From NCBI RefSeq assembly GCF_024298905.1, contig NZ_CP101154.1, forward strand, positions 3,498,932-3,562,931: a stretch of 64,000 bases of DNA. The letters run 5' to 3'. Positions 8,626 through 16,411 of this stretch are shown piece after piece. Every line of letters begins with the position of its first letter. The stretch's first letter is position 1. The stretch comes from Natronomonas marina. Lineage in GTDB: Archaea; Halobacteriota; Halobacteria; Halobacteriales; Haloarculaceae. Under the pieces are notes generated by a model. That model did not search any database. It saw only the letters and a program-made list of their open reading frames with translations, and was not told where the DNA came from. The position numbers and the translations under genes were made by a program.

Positions 8626-9909
8626 ATGGAGGAAAAGGCCGTCGTCACCTGCTTTCTCCGCCACGGCACCGAGGTGCTGCTGGTCCGCCGCAGCGGCGCC
8701 GTCGGCTCCTACCGCGGCCGGTGGGGCGCCGTCTCCGGCTACGCCGAGGGCGTTCCCGAGGAGGCCGCCCGCCGGGAGATAGACGAGGAGGTCGGCCTGC
8801 TGGACGCCGTCGAGTTCGTCCGCTCGGCCGACCCGCTGGCGGTCGACGACGAGGGCCGCGGCACCCGGTGGCTGGTCCACCCGTTCCTCTTCGACTGTGC
8901 GTCGACCGATGTCGACCCCAACGAGGAGATAGCCGCCCACGAGTGGGTCCAGCCGCCCGAAATCCTGGCCCGCGAGACCGTGCCGCGGCTCTGGGAGACC
9001 TACGAGGCGGTCGCGCCGACCGTCGAGACGGTCGCCGGCGACGCCGACCACGGATCGGCCTACGTCGCCCTGCGCGCCCTGGAGGTCATCCGGGACGCCG
9101 CCGCGGCGGCCGCGGCGACGGGCGAGGGCGCCGACGCGGTCCTCGAAACCGCCGCCGACCTCCGGGCCGCCCGGCCCTCGATGGGCGTCGTCCGCAACCG
9201 CGTCAATCGCGTGGTTGCGGCCGACGACCGGGACCCGGCCGCGCTGCGGGACCGCGCGGCTTCGGCCTGCGAGCGCGCGGTGGCGGTCGACGCGGAGGCG
9301 GCCGCCGAGGCCGCCGCCCGGATCGGCGAGCGGGTCCTGACGCTCTCGCGGTCCGGGACGGTCCTGGAGGCGCTCCGTCGGGCCGACCCCGAGGCGGTCT
9401 ACGTCGCCGAATCCCGCCCGGCGCGCGAGGGGGTCGGCGTCGCCGAGGAACTGGCCGACGACGGCGTCGCCGTCTCGCTCTGCGTCGACGCCGCCGTCGG
9501 GCACGTCCTCGCCGAGTACGACGTCGACACCGTCCTCGTCGGTGCCGACACGGTGCTGGCCGACGGGGCCGTCGTCAACAAGGTCGGCACTCGACCCGCG
9601 GCCCTCTCGGCGGCCGACGCCGGCGCCGACTGCTACGCCGTCTGCGCGCAGGACAAGATAGTCCCCGAGACGGACGCCGACCTCGAATCGGGTCCGCCCG
9701 GGGCGGTCCACGACGCGGCCGGCGCCTTCGACGTCCTGAACCCGACCTTCGAGGCGACGCCAGCGGACCGGTTCACCGGCCTGATAACCGAGACGGGCGT
9801 GCTGTCGCCCGAGGGAATCGCGGCCGTCGCCGACGAGCACGCCGCCCTGGCCGAGCGTGCCGGGGAGCGGACGGGAGCGGACGGCGGGGACGACGGGACC
9901 GACCGTTAA
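8626..9909 (+). CDS. NUDIX domain fused to an eIF2B alpha/beta/delta-like domain
   Basis: 427 aa. Residues 1-140 are a NUDIX hydrolase with the box GYAEGVPEEAARREIDEEVG (G-x5-E-x5-[UA]-x-R-E-x2-E-E-x-G). Residues 160-420 are an eIF2B-like Rossmann domain with VSLCVDAAVGHVLAEYDVD, VLVGADTVLADGAVVNKVGT and a C-terminal NPTFEATPADRFTGLITE. This second family includes the translation factor eIF2B and ribose-1,5-bisphosphate isomerase of the archaeal AMP pathway. The fusion suggests hydrolysis of a nucleotide or sugar diphosphate coupled to a sugar-phosphate reaction; which one is not determined. The ATG at 8626 gives the full NUDIX N-terminus. Confidence 0.88.
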   Translation: MEEKAVVTCFLRHGTEVLLVRRSGAVGSYRGRWGAVSGYAEGVPEEAARREIDEEVGLLDAVEFVRSADPLAVDDEGRGTRWLVHPFLFDCASTDVDPNEEIAAHEWVQPPEILARETVPRLWETYEAVAPTVETVAGDADHGSAYVALRALEVIRDAAAAAAATGEGADAVLETAADLRAARPSMGVVRNRVNRVVAADDRDPAALRDRAASACERAVAVDAEAAAEAAARIGERVLTLSRSGTVLEALRRADPEAVYVAESRPAREGVGVAEELADDGVAVSLCVDAAVGHVLAEYDVDTVLVGADTVLADGAVVNKVGTRPAALSAADAGADCYAVCAQDKIVPETDADLESGPPGAVHDAAGAFDVLNPTFEATPADRFTGLITETGVLSPEGIAAVADEHAALAERAGERTGADGGDDGTDR

Positions 9910-9946
9910 GCCGGTCGGGACCCAAGCCGGACCGACGGCAACCACG

Positions 9947-10705
9947 ATGTCCATCCGACTCCTCACCTACAACGTCCGGTACGCGACGCTGGACGGCGAC
10001 CCGAACGCCTGGCCGGAGCGCCGCGACGGCGTCGCCAGCCTCGTCCGCTTTCACCGTCCCGACGTGGTCTGTCTGCAGGAGGTCTGGGAGACGCAACTGG
10101 CCGACCTCGAGGCGCGACTGCCGGGCTACGAGTGGGTCAGCGAGCGGACCTCCAGCGGCGAGCACACGCCGGTCGGCTACCGGGCCGACCGACTGTCGGT
10201 TCTCGACCGGGAGGTGTTCTCGCTGTCGGAGACGCCCGAAGACCTCCACGCGATGGACTGGGAGACGACGGTCCCCCGCGTGACGACGGCGGCCCGCTTC
10301 CGGGACGCCGAGACTGGCGCGGCCGTCGTCGTCGCCAGCACGCACCTCGACCACGACAGCGAGCGGGCCCGGCGGGAGGGGGCGGCCCTGCTCGCCGACC
10401 GGTTCGGGGACCGACCCCCGGCCGTGGTCGCGGGCGACTTCAACTGCACGCCGGACGACCGACCCTACCGGACGATGACCGAGGCCGGATTCCGGGACGC
10501 ACGCGCCGTCGCCGACGCGCCCCACGGCCCCGAGACGACGTTCAACGACTTCGAGCACCCACAGGAGGGCAAACGTATCGACCACGTCTTCGTCAGCGAC
10601 GACGTCGATGTCGGCCGGTTCGCCGTCCTCGCGGACCTCGACGACCGGGGGCTGTACCCCTCCGACCACTTCGCGGTGCTGGCGGACCTGGAACTACCTC
10701 CCTGA
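9947..10705 (+). CDS. Endonuclease/exonuclease/phosphatase-family hydrolase
   Basis: 252 aa with all motifs of the EEP fold: LTYNVRY, CLQEVWETQ, STHLDHDSERA, VVAGDFNCTPDDRP, KRIDHVFVSDDV and the terminal YPSDHFAVLADL. Metal-dependent phosphodiester or phosphomonoester cleavage is expected, and this subgroup acts on small molecules or lipids rather than clearly on DNA. No signal peptide, so cytosolic. It follows the NUDIX/eIF2B gene by 37 bp and may be co-transcribed. Confidence 0.9.
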   Translation: MSIRLLTYNVRYATLDGDPNAWPERRDGVASLVRFHRPDVVCLQEVWETQLADLEARLPGYEWVSERTSSGEHTPVGYRADRLSVLDREVFSLSETPEDLHAMDWETTVPRVTTAARFRDAETGAAVVVASTHLDHDSERARREGAALLADRFGDRPPAVVAGDFNCTPDDRPYRTMTEAGFRDARAVADAPHGPETTFNDFEHPQEGKRIDHVFVSDDVDVGRFAVLADLDDRGLYPSDHFAVLADLELPP

Positions 10706-10784
10706 GGGCGCGGCGGCGCTTTCCCGCGGACTCCGCAGGACCGCCAAACGGGTAATCGGCCGGCGGGCGAACGGCCGCCCACGA

Positions 10785-11291
10785 ATGAGCACGTCAGCAC
10801 ACGACTTCGAGTTGTCCAACGTCGCGGCCGGTCCCGACCCATTCCGCCTCTCGGAGGTCGCATCCGACGAGGGCGTCGACGCCGTCGTCCTGCTGTTCCA
10901 GCGGGACTACCACTGCACGAAGTGCCGGAGCCAGGTACAGGACGTGGCCGCCCGTTACGAGGAGTTCGAGGCCGAGGACGCCGTCGTCGCGGCGGTACTC
11001 CCGGAACCCGACGACCGCGCGGCCGACTGGCAGGACAGCTACGACCTCCCGTTCCCGCTTTTGGCCGACGCCTCGAAGGCCGTCAGCGACGAGTACGACC
11101 AGCCGACCCGGTTCGGTGCCCTGGGGTCGCTGCACGACCTCGTCGGCCGGATGCCGAAGGCGGTCGTCTTCGACGCCCGCTCCGGAACCCCGGAGGTCGC
11201 CGCCGTCGACGAGGGGTCGACGCCCGCCGACCGGCCGGACGTCGAGGCGTTCCTCGCGGCCGTCCGGGACCTCGACTCGGCCGCGCTGTGA
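10785..11291 (+). CDS. Peroxiredoxin-like (AhpC/TSA superfamily) protein
   Basis: 168 aa thioredoxin-fold protein. The strand VVLLFQRDYHCTKCRSQVQD places a CxxC pair (about residues 39-42) where peroxiredoxin-like proteins keep their reactive cysteine. A DLPFPLLADASKAVSDEY segment follows, characteristic of the AhpC/TSA group. CxxC spacing points to a thiol-disulfide or peroxide-reducing role in the cytosol. It has its own start 79 bp after the EEP gene. Function is by fold only; no partner reductase is adjacent. Confidence 0.8.
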   Translation: MSTSAHDFELSNVAAGPDPFRLSEVASDEGVDAVVLLFQRDYHCTKCRSQVQDVAARYEEFEAEDAVVAAVLPEPDDRAADWQDSYDLPFPLLADASKAVSDEYDQPTRFGALGSLHDLVGRMPKAVVFDARSGTPEVAAVDEGSTPADRPDVEAFLAAVRDLDSAAL

Positions 11292-11444
11292 GACCCGCCG
11301 GGGAATCGGATGGAAAGGCCCTTGCGGTTCGCTCCGTCTATTGTCCGCACGAGACGTGACGGGACAGCAACCAGGAGGTCGCGACGCGGGGGCGTCGTCC
11401 TCGCCGGCAGTGTCCCGGTTGCGTGCGTGGATGAGTGACTGACC

Positions 11445-12143
11445 GTGGCCGACTACCTCACCGTCGTCGCCGTCGCCTTCGTCGCCCAGCTGGCGGTCCT
11501 GCCGGGCGAGAAGGTGCAGTTCATCATCGCCGGGCTGTCGACCCGGTATCACCCGCTCGGGGTAGTCGCCGCGGCCGGCGCGGCCTTCGCCGGCTGGACG
11601 GCGCTCGAAATCTGGCTCGGCAGCGCGCTCCGGTCGGCGTTCCCGACGGTCGTCCTCGACGCGGTCACCGCCGGGCTGTTTCTGGTCTTCGCGGTCCTGC
11701 TCGCGCGGTCGGCGCCGGCGTCCGACCGGGAGGTGCCGACCGAGACGGACGGCGGTCGCCTGGCCGTCGACGACGTCCGCGTCCCCGTCGTCGACCGGAC
11801 GGTCCCGGACGCCCTCGGCGGCTATCTGCCCATCTTCGTACTCATGGCTGTCGGCGAGGTCGGCGACAAGACCCAGCTCGTCACCATCGGGCTGGCCGCA
11901 CAGTACGGCGCAACCTCGGCTATCTGGGTCGGCGAGATGGCCGCCATCGTCCCCGTCAGCCTCCTGAACGCGTACTTCTTCCACCGGTTCGCCCACCTCT
12001 TCGAGATGCGGACGGCCCACTTCGTCGCCGCCGGTCTCTTCGCGTTCTTCGGGCTGGACACCGTGCTGGCGATACTGACCGGCTTCTCGGTGTGGGAGAC
12101 GGTCGTCGAGACGGTCGCGGAGTTGCTCGTCGCGCTCGCGTAG
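11445..12143 (+). CDS. GDT1/TMEM165-family membrane cation transporter
   Basis: 232 aa, two-repeat membrane protein with six or seven helices. The second repeat has the family signature GEVGDKTQLVTIGLA. The first has a diverged counterpart, LPGEKVQFIIAGLS, in which the E-x-G-D-K-T core has lost the Asp and Thr. Family members move Mn2+ or Ca2+, often in exchange for protons. The central loop (about residues 85-130) is acidic and hydrophilic. Translation starts at GTG 11445. The altered first motif could change ion selectivity. Confidence 0.85.
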   Translation: MADYLTVVAVAFVAQLAVLPGEKVQFIIAGLSTRYHPLGVVAAAGAAFAGWTALEIWLGSALRSAFPTVVLDAVTAGLFLVFAVLLARSAPASDREVPTETDGGRLAVDDVRVPVVDRTVPDALGGYLPIFVLMAVGEVGDKTQLVTIGLAAQYGATSAIWVGEMAAIVPVSLLNAYFFHRFAHLFEMRTAHFVAAGLFAFFGLDTVLAILTGFSVWETVVETVAELLVALA

Positions 12144-12287
12144 GGTCGAAACGCCCCGTCGTCGGTGACGGCGGCACGGTGTGCGGCTACCGGGGGTCGC
12201 ACCACGGCGCCGACGCGATGACGGAACCGATACGGGTTCCCGTCGAGATGGAACTGGGCGTCCGCGAGGTGCCCGACCGCCACCGGG

Positions 12288-12743
12288 CTACGGCGCGTAG
12301 GTTCCCTCGAGCGTCGCCTTCTCGACGATGTGGCCGGTGACGGCGTCGGCGACGTCGTCCCGGGTGGCCGACGGCGGCAGGCCCAACTCGGCGTCCAGCG
12401 CGTACAGCCGGAACCGGTAGGTGTGCTCGCCGTCGGGCGGGTTCGGGCCGCCGTAGCCCTGCTCGCCGTAGTCGTTCTGCCCCTCGACGGCACCCTCGGC
12501 GTCCCAGTCCTCGGGAATCTCCTCGGTGTCGGGCGGGACGTCCCACACGAGCCAGTGGTCCCAGATGTGACCCGCCGGTTCGACGGCGTCGGGGTCGTCG
12601 ACGAGCAAAAGGAGCGACACCGTGCCGTCGGGGACGCCCGCGATGGACAGCGGGGGATTGACGTTCTCGGCCGTGTAGCCGTACCTGTCGGGAATCGGTC
12701 CGCCGTCGTCGAACGCTGGACTGGAGATGGTGAGTTCTGTCAT
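12288..12743 (-). CDS. YbhB/YbcL-type phosphatidylethanolamine-binding-like protein
   Basis: 151 aa, the usual length for the bacterial/archaeal PEBP (Raf-kinase-inhibitor-like) family. Conserved ligand-pocket motifs are present: LLLVDDPDAVEPAGHIWDHW (the D-P-D and G-H-x-x-H-W positions), WDVPPDTEEIPE, and GYGGPNPPDGEHTYRFRLYA. The family fold is certain, but no enzymatic role is known in archaea. Single gene, with a 229-bp region upstream that contains a probable guide RNA on the opposite strand. Confidence 0.93.
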   Translation of the reverse strand: MTELTISSPAFDDGGPIPDRYGYTAENVNPPLSIAGVPDGTVSLLLLVDDPDAVEPAGHIWDHWLVWDVPPDTEEIPEDWDAEGAVEGQNDYGEQGYGGPNPPDGEHTYRFRLYALDAELGLPPSATRDDVADAVTGHIVEKATLEGTYAP

Positions 12744-12857
12744 GGGTGTCGGGACCCCTGTCCCGTTCGTAGTTCGGACCGTGACACAAAAGCGTGGGTG
12801 GTGGTCCCGGCCGGGCGCGGAGGGACGGGTTTTTGCGCCCCGGCGCCGGAGAACCGA

Positions 12858-12922
12858 TGGTGGCGATGACGAGCGATTACCCCCGCTGAGCCCCTTGTGA
12901 TGAGGGATTCATCCGAGCCACC
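12858..12922 (+). ncRNA. Probable C/D box guide RNA
   Basis: The intergenic region holds all four boxes in correct order and spacing: C box GCGATGA 12863-12869, D' box CTGA 12886-12889, C' box GTGATGA 12897-12903 (perfect consensus) and D box CCGA 12913-12916. The ends can pair as a kink-turn stem, TGGT at 12858-12861 with GCCA at 12917-12920 (one G-U wobble). Guide stretches are CGATTACCCCCG before D' and GGGATTCAT before D. The D box has C for U at position 2 and the C box has C for U, both mild deviations. A T-run (GGTTTTTG) about 25 bp upstream may be the TATA region. RNAs of this class direct 2'-O-methylation of rRNA or tRNA; the target is not identified. Confidence 0.6.
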
Positions 12923-12972
12923 GCTCGACTCGACCGCCAGTGGCCACGCCGTCGGCGCGTTCGAGAGTGGGT

Positions 12973-13593
12973 TCAGAAGAACTTGAACAGGTCGTCCCGC
13001 TGCTGCTCGTGGAGGTGGTGTCGGACGGCCTCGTTCAGCGGGTCGATACTGCCGCGTTTCGCGGAGACGGGCGCCAGAACGTGGTCGAACTGCTGCCAGG
13101 GCGGGTAGAGACCGAGGCGCTCGGCGAGTTCGTTCAGGCGCTCGTCGCGGTCGTCGACCTTGTCCATCTTGTTGACGGCGACGACGGCCGGCACCCCGAC
13201 CTCCTGCAGGAAGCCGAACATCTCGACGTCGTGGGGGATTTCGTCGGGGCCGGAGTGGCGGTCGATGATGTCGACGGCGGCCTTCCCGTCGACGACGAGG
13301 ATGCCGACGAGGATGTTCTCGGCGTACTCCTCGACGTAGCGGACGACGTCGGTCTTGATGCGCTCGCGGACGTCCTCGGGGACGCCGGCCATGAAGCCGA
13401 AGCCGGGCAGGTCGGTGACGACGAAATCCTCGGCGGCCCAGTCGAAGTGGTTCGGTTCCGTCGTGACGCCGGGGCTGCCGCCGGTCGCAAACGAGTCGTG
13501 GCCGGTGATCTCGCGCATCAACGTCGACTTCCCGACGTTGGACCGCCCGACCAGCACGATTTCGGCGTCGCGGTCCGGGCGCGTGTCGAACAT
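12973..13593 (-). CDS. engB: EngB/YihA-family ribosome-assembly GTPase
   Basis: 206 aa with G1 [18 protein letters not shown]2 region around [15 protein letters not shown]3 [14 protein letters not shown]4 [11 protein letters not shown] and G5 [15 protein letters not shown]-class GTPase; bacterial EngB is needed for 50S assembly, and archaeal copies are assumed to act similarly. It has a clear ATG start and ends 51 bp after the probable guide RNA, which is encoded on the other strand. Confidence 0.93.
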   Translation of the reverse strand: MFDTRPDRDAEIVLVGRSNVGKSTLMREITGHDSFATGGSPGVTTEPNHFDWAAEDFVVTDLPGFGFMAGVPEDVRERIKTDVVRYVEEYAENILVGILVVDGKAAVDIIDRHSGPDEIPHDVEMFGFLQEVGVPAVVAVNKMDKVDDRDERLNELAERLGLYPPWQQFDHVLAPVSAKRGSIDPLNEAVRHHLHEQQRDDLFKFF

Positions 13594-13679
13594 ACCGTCG
13601 GTTGGCCGCTGGCGCTGATAAGGCGACCGGTCCCGTCGCCGGTCGGTAGCGTTATCGGTGCGGGGTTCGACCCTCGGGC

Positions 13680-14978
13680 GTGCGACTCGTTCAGGTGACC
13701 ATCCCCGCCGGCAAGCGGGAGGCGGTACTGGACCTCCTCGACGAGGAGGGCATCGACTACGTCGTCACCGACGAGACGAGCGGCCGGGAGTACACCGCGG
13801 TCGCGTACTTCCCGCTGCCGACCAACGCCGTCGAGCCGATACTGGAGGCCCTCCGGGAGGCCGGCCTCGAACGGGAGGCCTACACCGTCGTCGTGAGCGC
13901 GGAGACGGTCGCCTCCGAGAAGTTCGAGGCGCTCCAGGAGGAGTACGCCGAGCGCGAGGAGAGCGAGGAGCGCATCGCCCGCCAGGAACTGGAGGCCCGT
14001 GCCAACGACCTCGCGCCGTCGCTGCCGACGTACCTCGTGATGACGGTGGTGTCGGCGGTCATCGCGACGGCCGGTCTCCTGCTGGACTCGCCGGCGACCG
14101 TGGTCGGGTCGATGGTCATCGCGCCGCTCATCGGGCCCGCGATGTCGGCGGCGGTCGGCAGCGTCGTCGACGACGCCGAGATGTTCCGCCGCGGGGTCGT
14201 CCTGCAGGCGCTCGGCGTCACGCTCGCCGTTGCCGCGGCGACGGCCTTCGCCATCCTCGTGCAGGCGACGAACCTCGTCCCGCCGGGGCTTGACCCGCTG
14301 GCGCTGTCGGAGGTCGAGGAACGGCTCTCGCCGAACTTCCTGTCGCTCGCGGTCGCCATCGGCGCGGGCGTCGCCGGCGCAATCAGCCTCACGACGGGCG
14401 TCTCGACGGCGCTGGTCGGCGTCATGATAGCCGTGGCGCTCATCCCGCCGGCCGCGACGGTCGGTATCGGCATCGCCTACGGCGAACCGGCGCTGGCGCT
14501 CGGGTCGGTCGTCCTCGTCGCGGTGAACGTCCTCTCGATCAACCTCGCCGCCCTGGTCGTCCTGTGGTACTCGGGGTACCGCCCGGAGCAGTTCTTCCGG
14601 CAGGACGAAGCCCGCGTGGCGACGCTCAAGCGAGTGGCCGTCCTCGTGGCCGCCATCGCGGTGCTGTCGCTGTTCCTCGGCGGCGTCACCTACGACTCCT
14701 ACCGGACGGCCCAGACCGAACAGGAGATACGCGGCGCGGTCGTCGCCGAGTTGAACGGCTCGGCCTACCAGGCGTACGAACTCATCGAAATCGAGGTCAG
14801 CAACGAGGCCCAGCGGGTGCTCTTCCGGCAGCCGCGGAACGTCACCGTCACCGTCGGCGTCCCGCCCGACGCCCCCCGTCCCGGGCTAGCCGACCCCATC
14901 GAGCAGCGCCTCGCGGCCCGCCACGAAGTGAACGTCACCGTCGACGTGCTCTACCTCGAAATCGAGCGGAGCGGGTAG
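13680..14978 (+). CDS. TIGR00341/DUF389 membrane protein
   Basis: 432 aa starting with GTG. The first 110 residues are soluble (an ACT-like alpha/beta region with [20 protein letters not shown]). A glutamate-rich linker leads to six or seven transmembrane helices (about 115-335) including [20 protein letters not shown] and [20 protein letters not shown], the DUF389 signature. The C-terminal 90 residues are outside the membrane and beta-rich. The function of the family is not established. The gene ends directly against a perfect 20-bp palindrome. Confidence 0.85.
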   Translation: MRLVQVTIPAGKREAVLDLLDEEGIDYVVTDETSGREYTAVAYFPLPTNAVEPILEALREAGLEREAYTVVVSAETVASEKFEALQEEYAEREESEERIARQELEARANDLAPSLPTYLVMTVVSAVIATAGLLLDSPATVVGSMVIAPLIGPAMSAAVGSVVDDAEMFRRGVVLQALGVTLAVAAATAFAILVQATNLVPPGLDPLALSEVEERLSPNFLSLAVAIGAGVAGAISLTTGVSTALVGVMIAVALIPPAATVGIGIAYGEPALALGSVVLVAVNVLSINLAALVVLWYSGYRPEQFFRQDEARVATLKRVAVLVAAIAVLSLFLGGVTYDSYRTAQTEQEIRGAVVAELNGSAYQAYELIEIEVSNEAQRVLFRQPRNVTVTVGVPPDAPRPGLADPIEQRLAARHEVNVTVDVLYLEIERSG

Positions 14979-14998
14979 GCTCAAACGGCCGTTTGAGC
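14979..14998. terminator. Perfect 20-bp palindrome directly after the DUF389 stop
   Basis: GCTCAAACGGCCGTTTGAGC is self-complementary over its whole length and begins on the base after the TAG at 14976-14978. It is followed by TTACG and, 8 bp later, by the TATA box of the next gene. As RNA it forms a 10-bp stem with no proper loop and no T-run, so a classic terminator is doubtful; a dyad operator for the downstream gene is equally likely. Confidence 0.5.
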
Positions 14999-15006
14999 TT
15001 ACGTCG

Positions 15007-15014
15007 TTTATAAG
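15007..15014 (+). promoter_or_regulatory. TATA box of the SIMPL-domain gene
   Basis: TTTATAAG ends 26 bp before the ATG at 15041, the spacing expected for leaderless haloarchaeal transcription starting at or next to the start codon. The 20-bp palindrome at 14979-14998 lies just upstream, over the region where TFB would contact DNA. Confidence 0.6.
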
Positions 15015-15040
15015 CGCTATCCGGTCGTCCACCGTCACGT

Positions 15041-15787
15041 ATGCAGCGAGACAGACTCCCCATCCTGGTCGTCGTCGCGGCGCTGCTGGCCGCGACGCTG
15101 GCCGGGGCCGCCCTGGTGGCGCCGACCGGCGCCCAGGACCCCGACGCGAACGCCGACCGGACCATCTCCGTCGACGCGACCGGCGACGCCGACGCCGCCC
15201 CCGACGAGGCCGTCGTCAGGGTCGCCGCGACCGCCGCGGGCGACGACCCCGGCGCCGTCCGGGACAACCTCTCGGCGAACGCCGACGCGCTCCGTTCGGA
15301 ACTGGCCGCCGCCGGCGTCAACGAGAGCAACTACGAGACCGAGGAGTACCGCATCCAGGAGTACCGACGGCCGCCCGAGGAGGGCGGCGAGACCCCCGAC
15401 TACCGGGGCATCCACGGCTTCGTCGTCACACTCGACGACCCCCAGAAGGCGGGTGACGTCGTCGACGCCGCCGCGAACGCCGGCGCCGAAATCCAGGTCG
15501 TCCGGTTCACCCTCTCGGAGGAGCGCCGCACCGAACTCCGCGAGCGGGCAATCGAGAACGCGATGGACGACGCGCGAGCGCAGGCCGTCACCATCGCCGA
15601 CAACGGCGACCTGCAGGTGACGAGCGTCGCCCGCGTCGACGCCTCCCAGCAGCAGTACCGCCCCGTCGCCTACGAGTCGGCCGCTCCCCGCGCGGCCGAC
15701 GCCGGCGGTGCCGACACGTCCGTCGAGACCGGCGAGGTCTCGGTCAGCTACCAGGTGCGCGTGACCTACAACGCGACCCGCGCCTGA
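15041..15787 (+). CDS. Exported SIMPL-domain (DUF541) protein
   Basis: 248 aa. A Sec-type signal or anchor occupies residues 1-30 (RLPILVVVAALLAATLAGAA, then APTGAQ). The SIMPL/DUF541 domain follows: repeated beta-alpha units with ISVDATGDADAAPDEAVVRV, then NYETEEYRIQEY and LRERAIENAMDDARAQAVTI near residue 180. Members are periplasmic or surface proteins of poorly known function, linked in bacteria to oxidative stress and signalling. It is probably transcribed alone from the TATA box 27 bp upstream. Confidence 0.88.
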   Translation: MQRDRLPILVVVAALLAATLAGAALVAPTGAQDPDANADRTISVDATGDADAAPDEAVVRVAATAAGDDPGAVRDNLSANADALRSELAAAGVNESNYETEEYRIQEYRRPPEEGGETPDYRGIHGFVVTLDDPQKAGDVVDAAANAGAEIQVVRFTLSEERRTELRERAIENAMDDARAQAVTIADNGDLQVTSVARVDASQQQYRPVAYESAAPRAADAGGADTSVETGEVSVSYQVRVTYNATRA

Positions 15788-15906
15788 ACCTCCGACGTTC
15801 GGTTTCGCTTCGTTTTCACCCGATTACCTACCCGGGATAGCCGTGAGACCCGGCGTGCGAACGTACCGCCGTAGATTCTACCGGATTGCGTTGATGTTCA
15901 CGGAGC

Positions 15907-15917
15907 GCTGCTGAATA
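15907..15917. repeat. Left arm of a diverged inverted repeat around the AT-rich island
   Basis: GCTGCTGAATA here matches, in reverse complement, TATTCAGCAAC at 17315-17325 (10 of 11 bases). Similarity continues imperfectly on both sides: GGAGC outside and GAGGG inside both arms. The repeats enclose the hydrophobic repeat-protein gene and the insertion sequence, and may be the worn ends of an older mobile element. Confidence 0.35.
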
Positions 15918-16005
15918 GAGGGCGCGTATGCAGTATAAGTTCTCCCGATTGATCTCCCGCACTCGCCCCCACACCTATATTCATAAGCCCGATAAATTGT
16001 CGTAT

Positions 16006-16344
16006 ATGAACGTAGATTGGCAAAACTCAGGTGGTATTGTTGCGCTTGGTTTGTTGGCAATTGCGTTGGTGTTGACGCTGGCCGGGATCGAGACTGTCGC
16101 AGGATACGAAGTGCTTTCGGCTGGACAATCGGCCTTCGGATTCCTCGCAGCGGGGAATTTCAGTCTTGGTGTGCTCTCTGCAGGCATCTTCTCGGTCGGA
16201 ATCTTCTCCGCAGGTGTCTTTGCGGTCGGGATTTTTTCAGTCGGTATCTTCGCCATCGGACCGTTTGCATTCGGAATCTATGCCGTCGGATTCTACGCGA
16301 CACAACGCTACGTTGCATCCTCAGAAGCGACTTCCCAGGAATAA
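16006..16344 (+). CDS. Hydrophobic pentapeptide-repeat membrane protein
   Basis: 112 aa from MNVDWQNSGG. One N-terminal membrane helix (GIVALGLLAIALVLTLAG) is followed by about 14 tandem five-residue units with a glycine every fifth position, for example SVGIF, SAGVF, AVGIF and AIGPF, then a short polar tail. The unit resembles a pentapeptide-repeat beta-helix but is almost wholly hydrophobic, so a membrane-embedded or glycine-zipper structure is also possible. The coding sequence is clearly richer in A and T than neighbouring genes and sits beside an insertion sequence, both signs of transfer. CTATATTCATAAG about 20-30 bp upstream is a plausible TATA region. Function unknown. Confidence 0.7.
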   Translation: MNVDWQNSGGIVALGLLAIALVLTLAGIETVAGYEVLSAGQSAFGFLAAGNFSLGVLSAGIFSVGIFSAGVFAVGIFSVGIFAIGPFAFGIYAVGFYATQRYVASSEATSQE

Positions 16345-16371
16345 TCGGTGGTGGGTGCTGAACTTATCCCT

Positions 16372-16379
16372 CTGTATTC
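16372..16379. repeat. Target-site duplication, left copy
   Basis: CTGTATTC, identical to 17312-17319 on the other side of the insertion sequence. An exact 8-bp duplication indicates a fairly recent insertion. Confidence 0.9.
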
Positions 16380-16395
16380 TGCTCTATTGAAAATG
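16380..16395. repeat. Left terminal inverted repeat of the IS
   Basis: TGCTCTATTGAAAATG, perfectly complementary to the right end at 17296-17311; the match stops abruptly after 16 bases. Confidence 0.92.
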
Positions 16396-16411
16396 CGGTA
16401 CGGCAGTAGGA

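Noticed and set aside
13662-13673. GGGGTTCGACCC resembles a tRNA T-arm.
   Set aside because: No acceptor, D or anticodon arms can be drawn around it, and the DUF389 gene begins 7 bp later.
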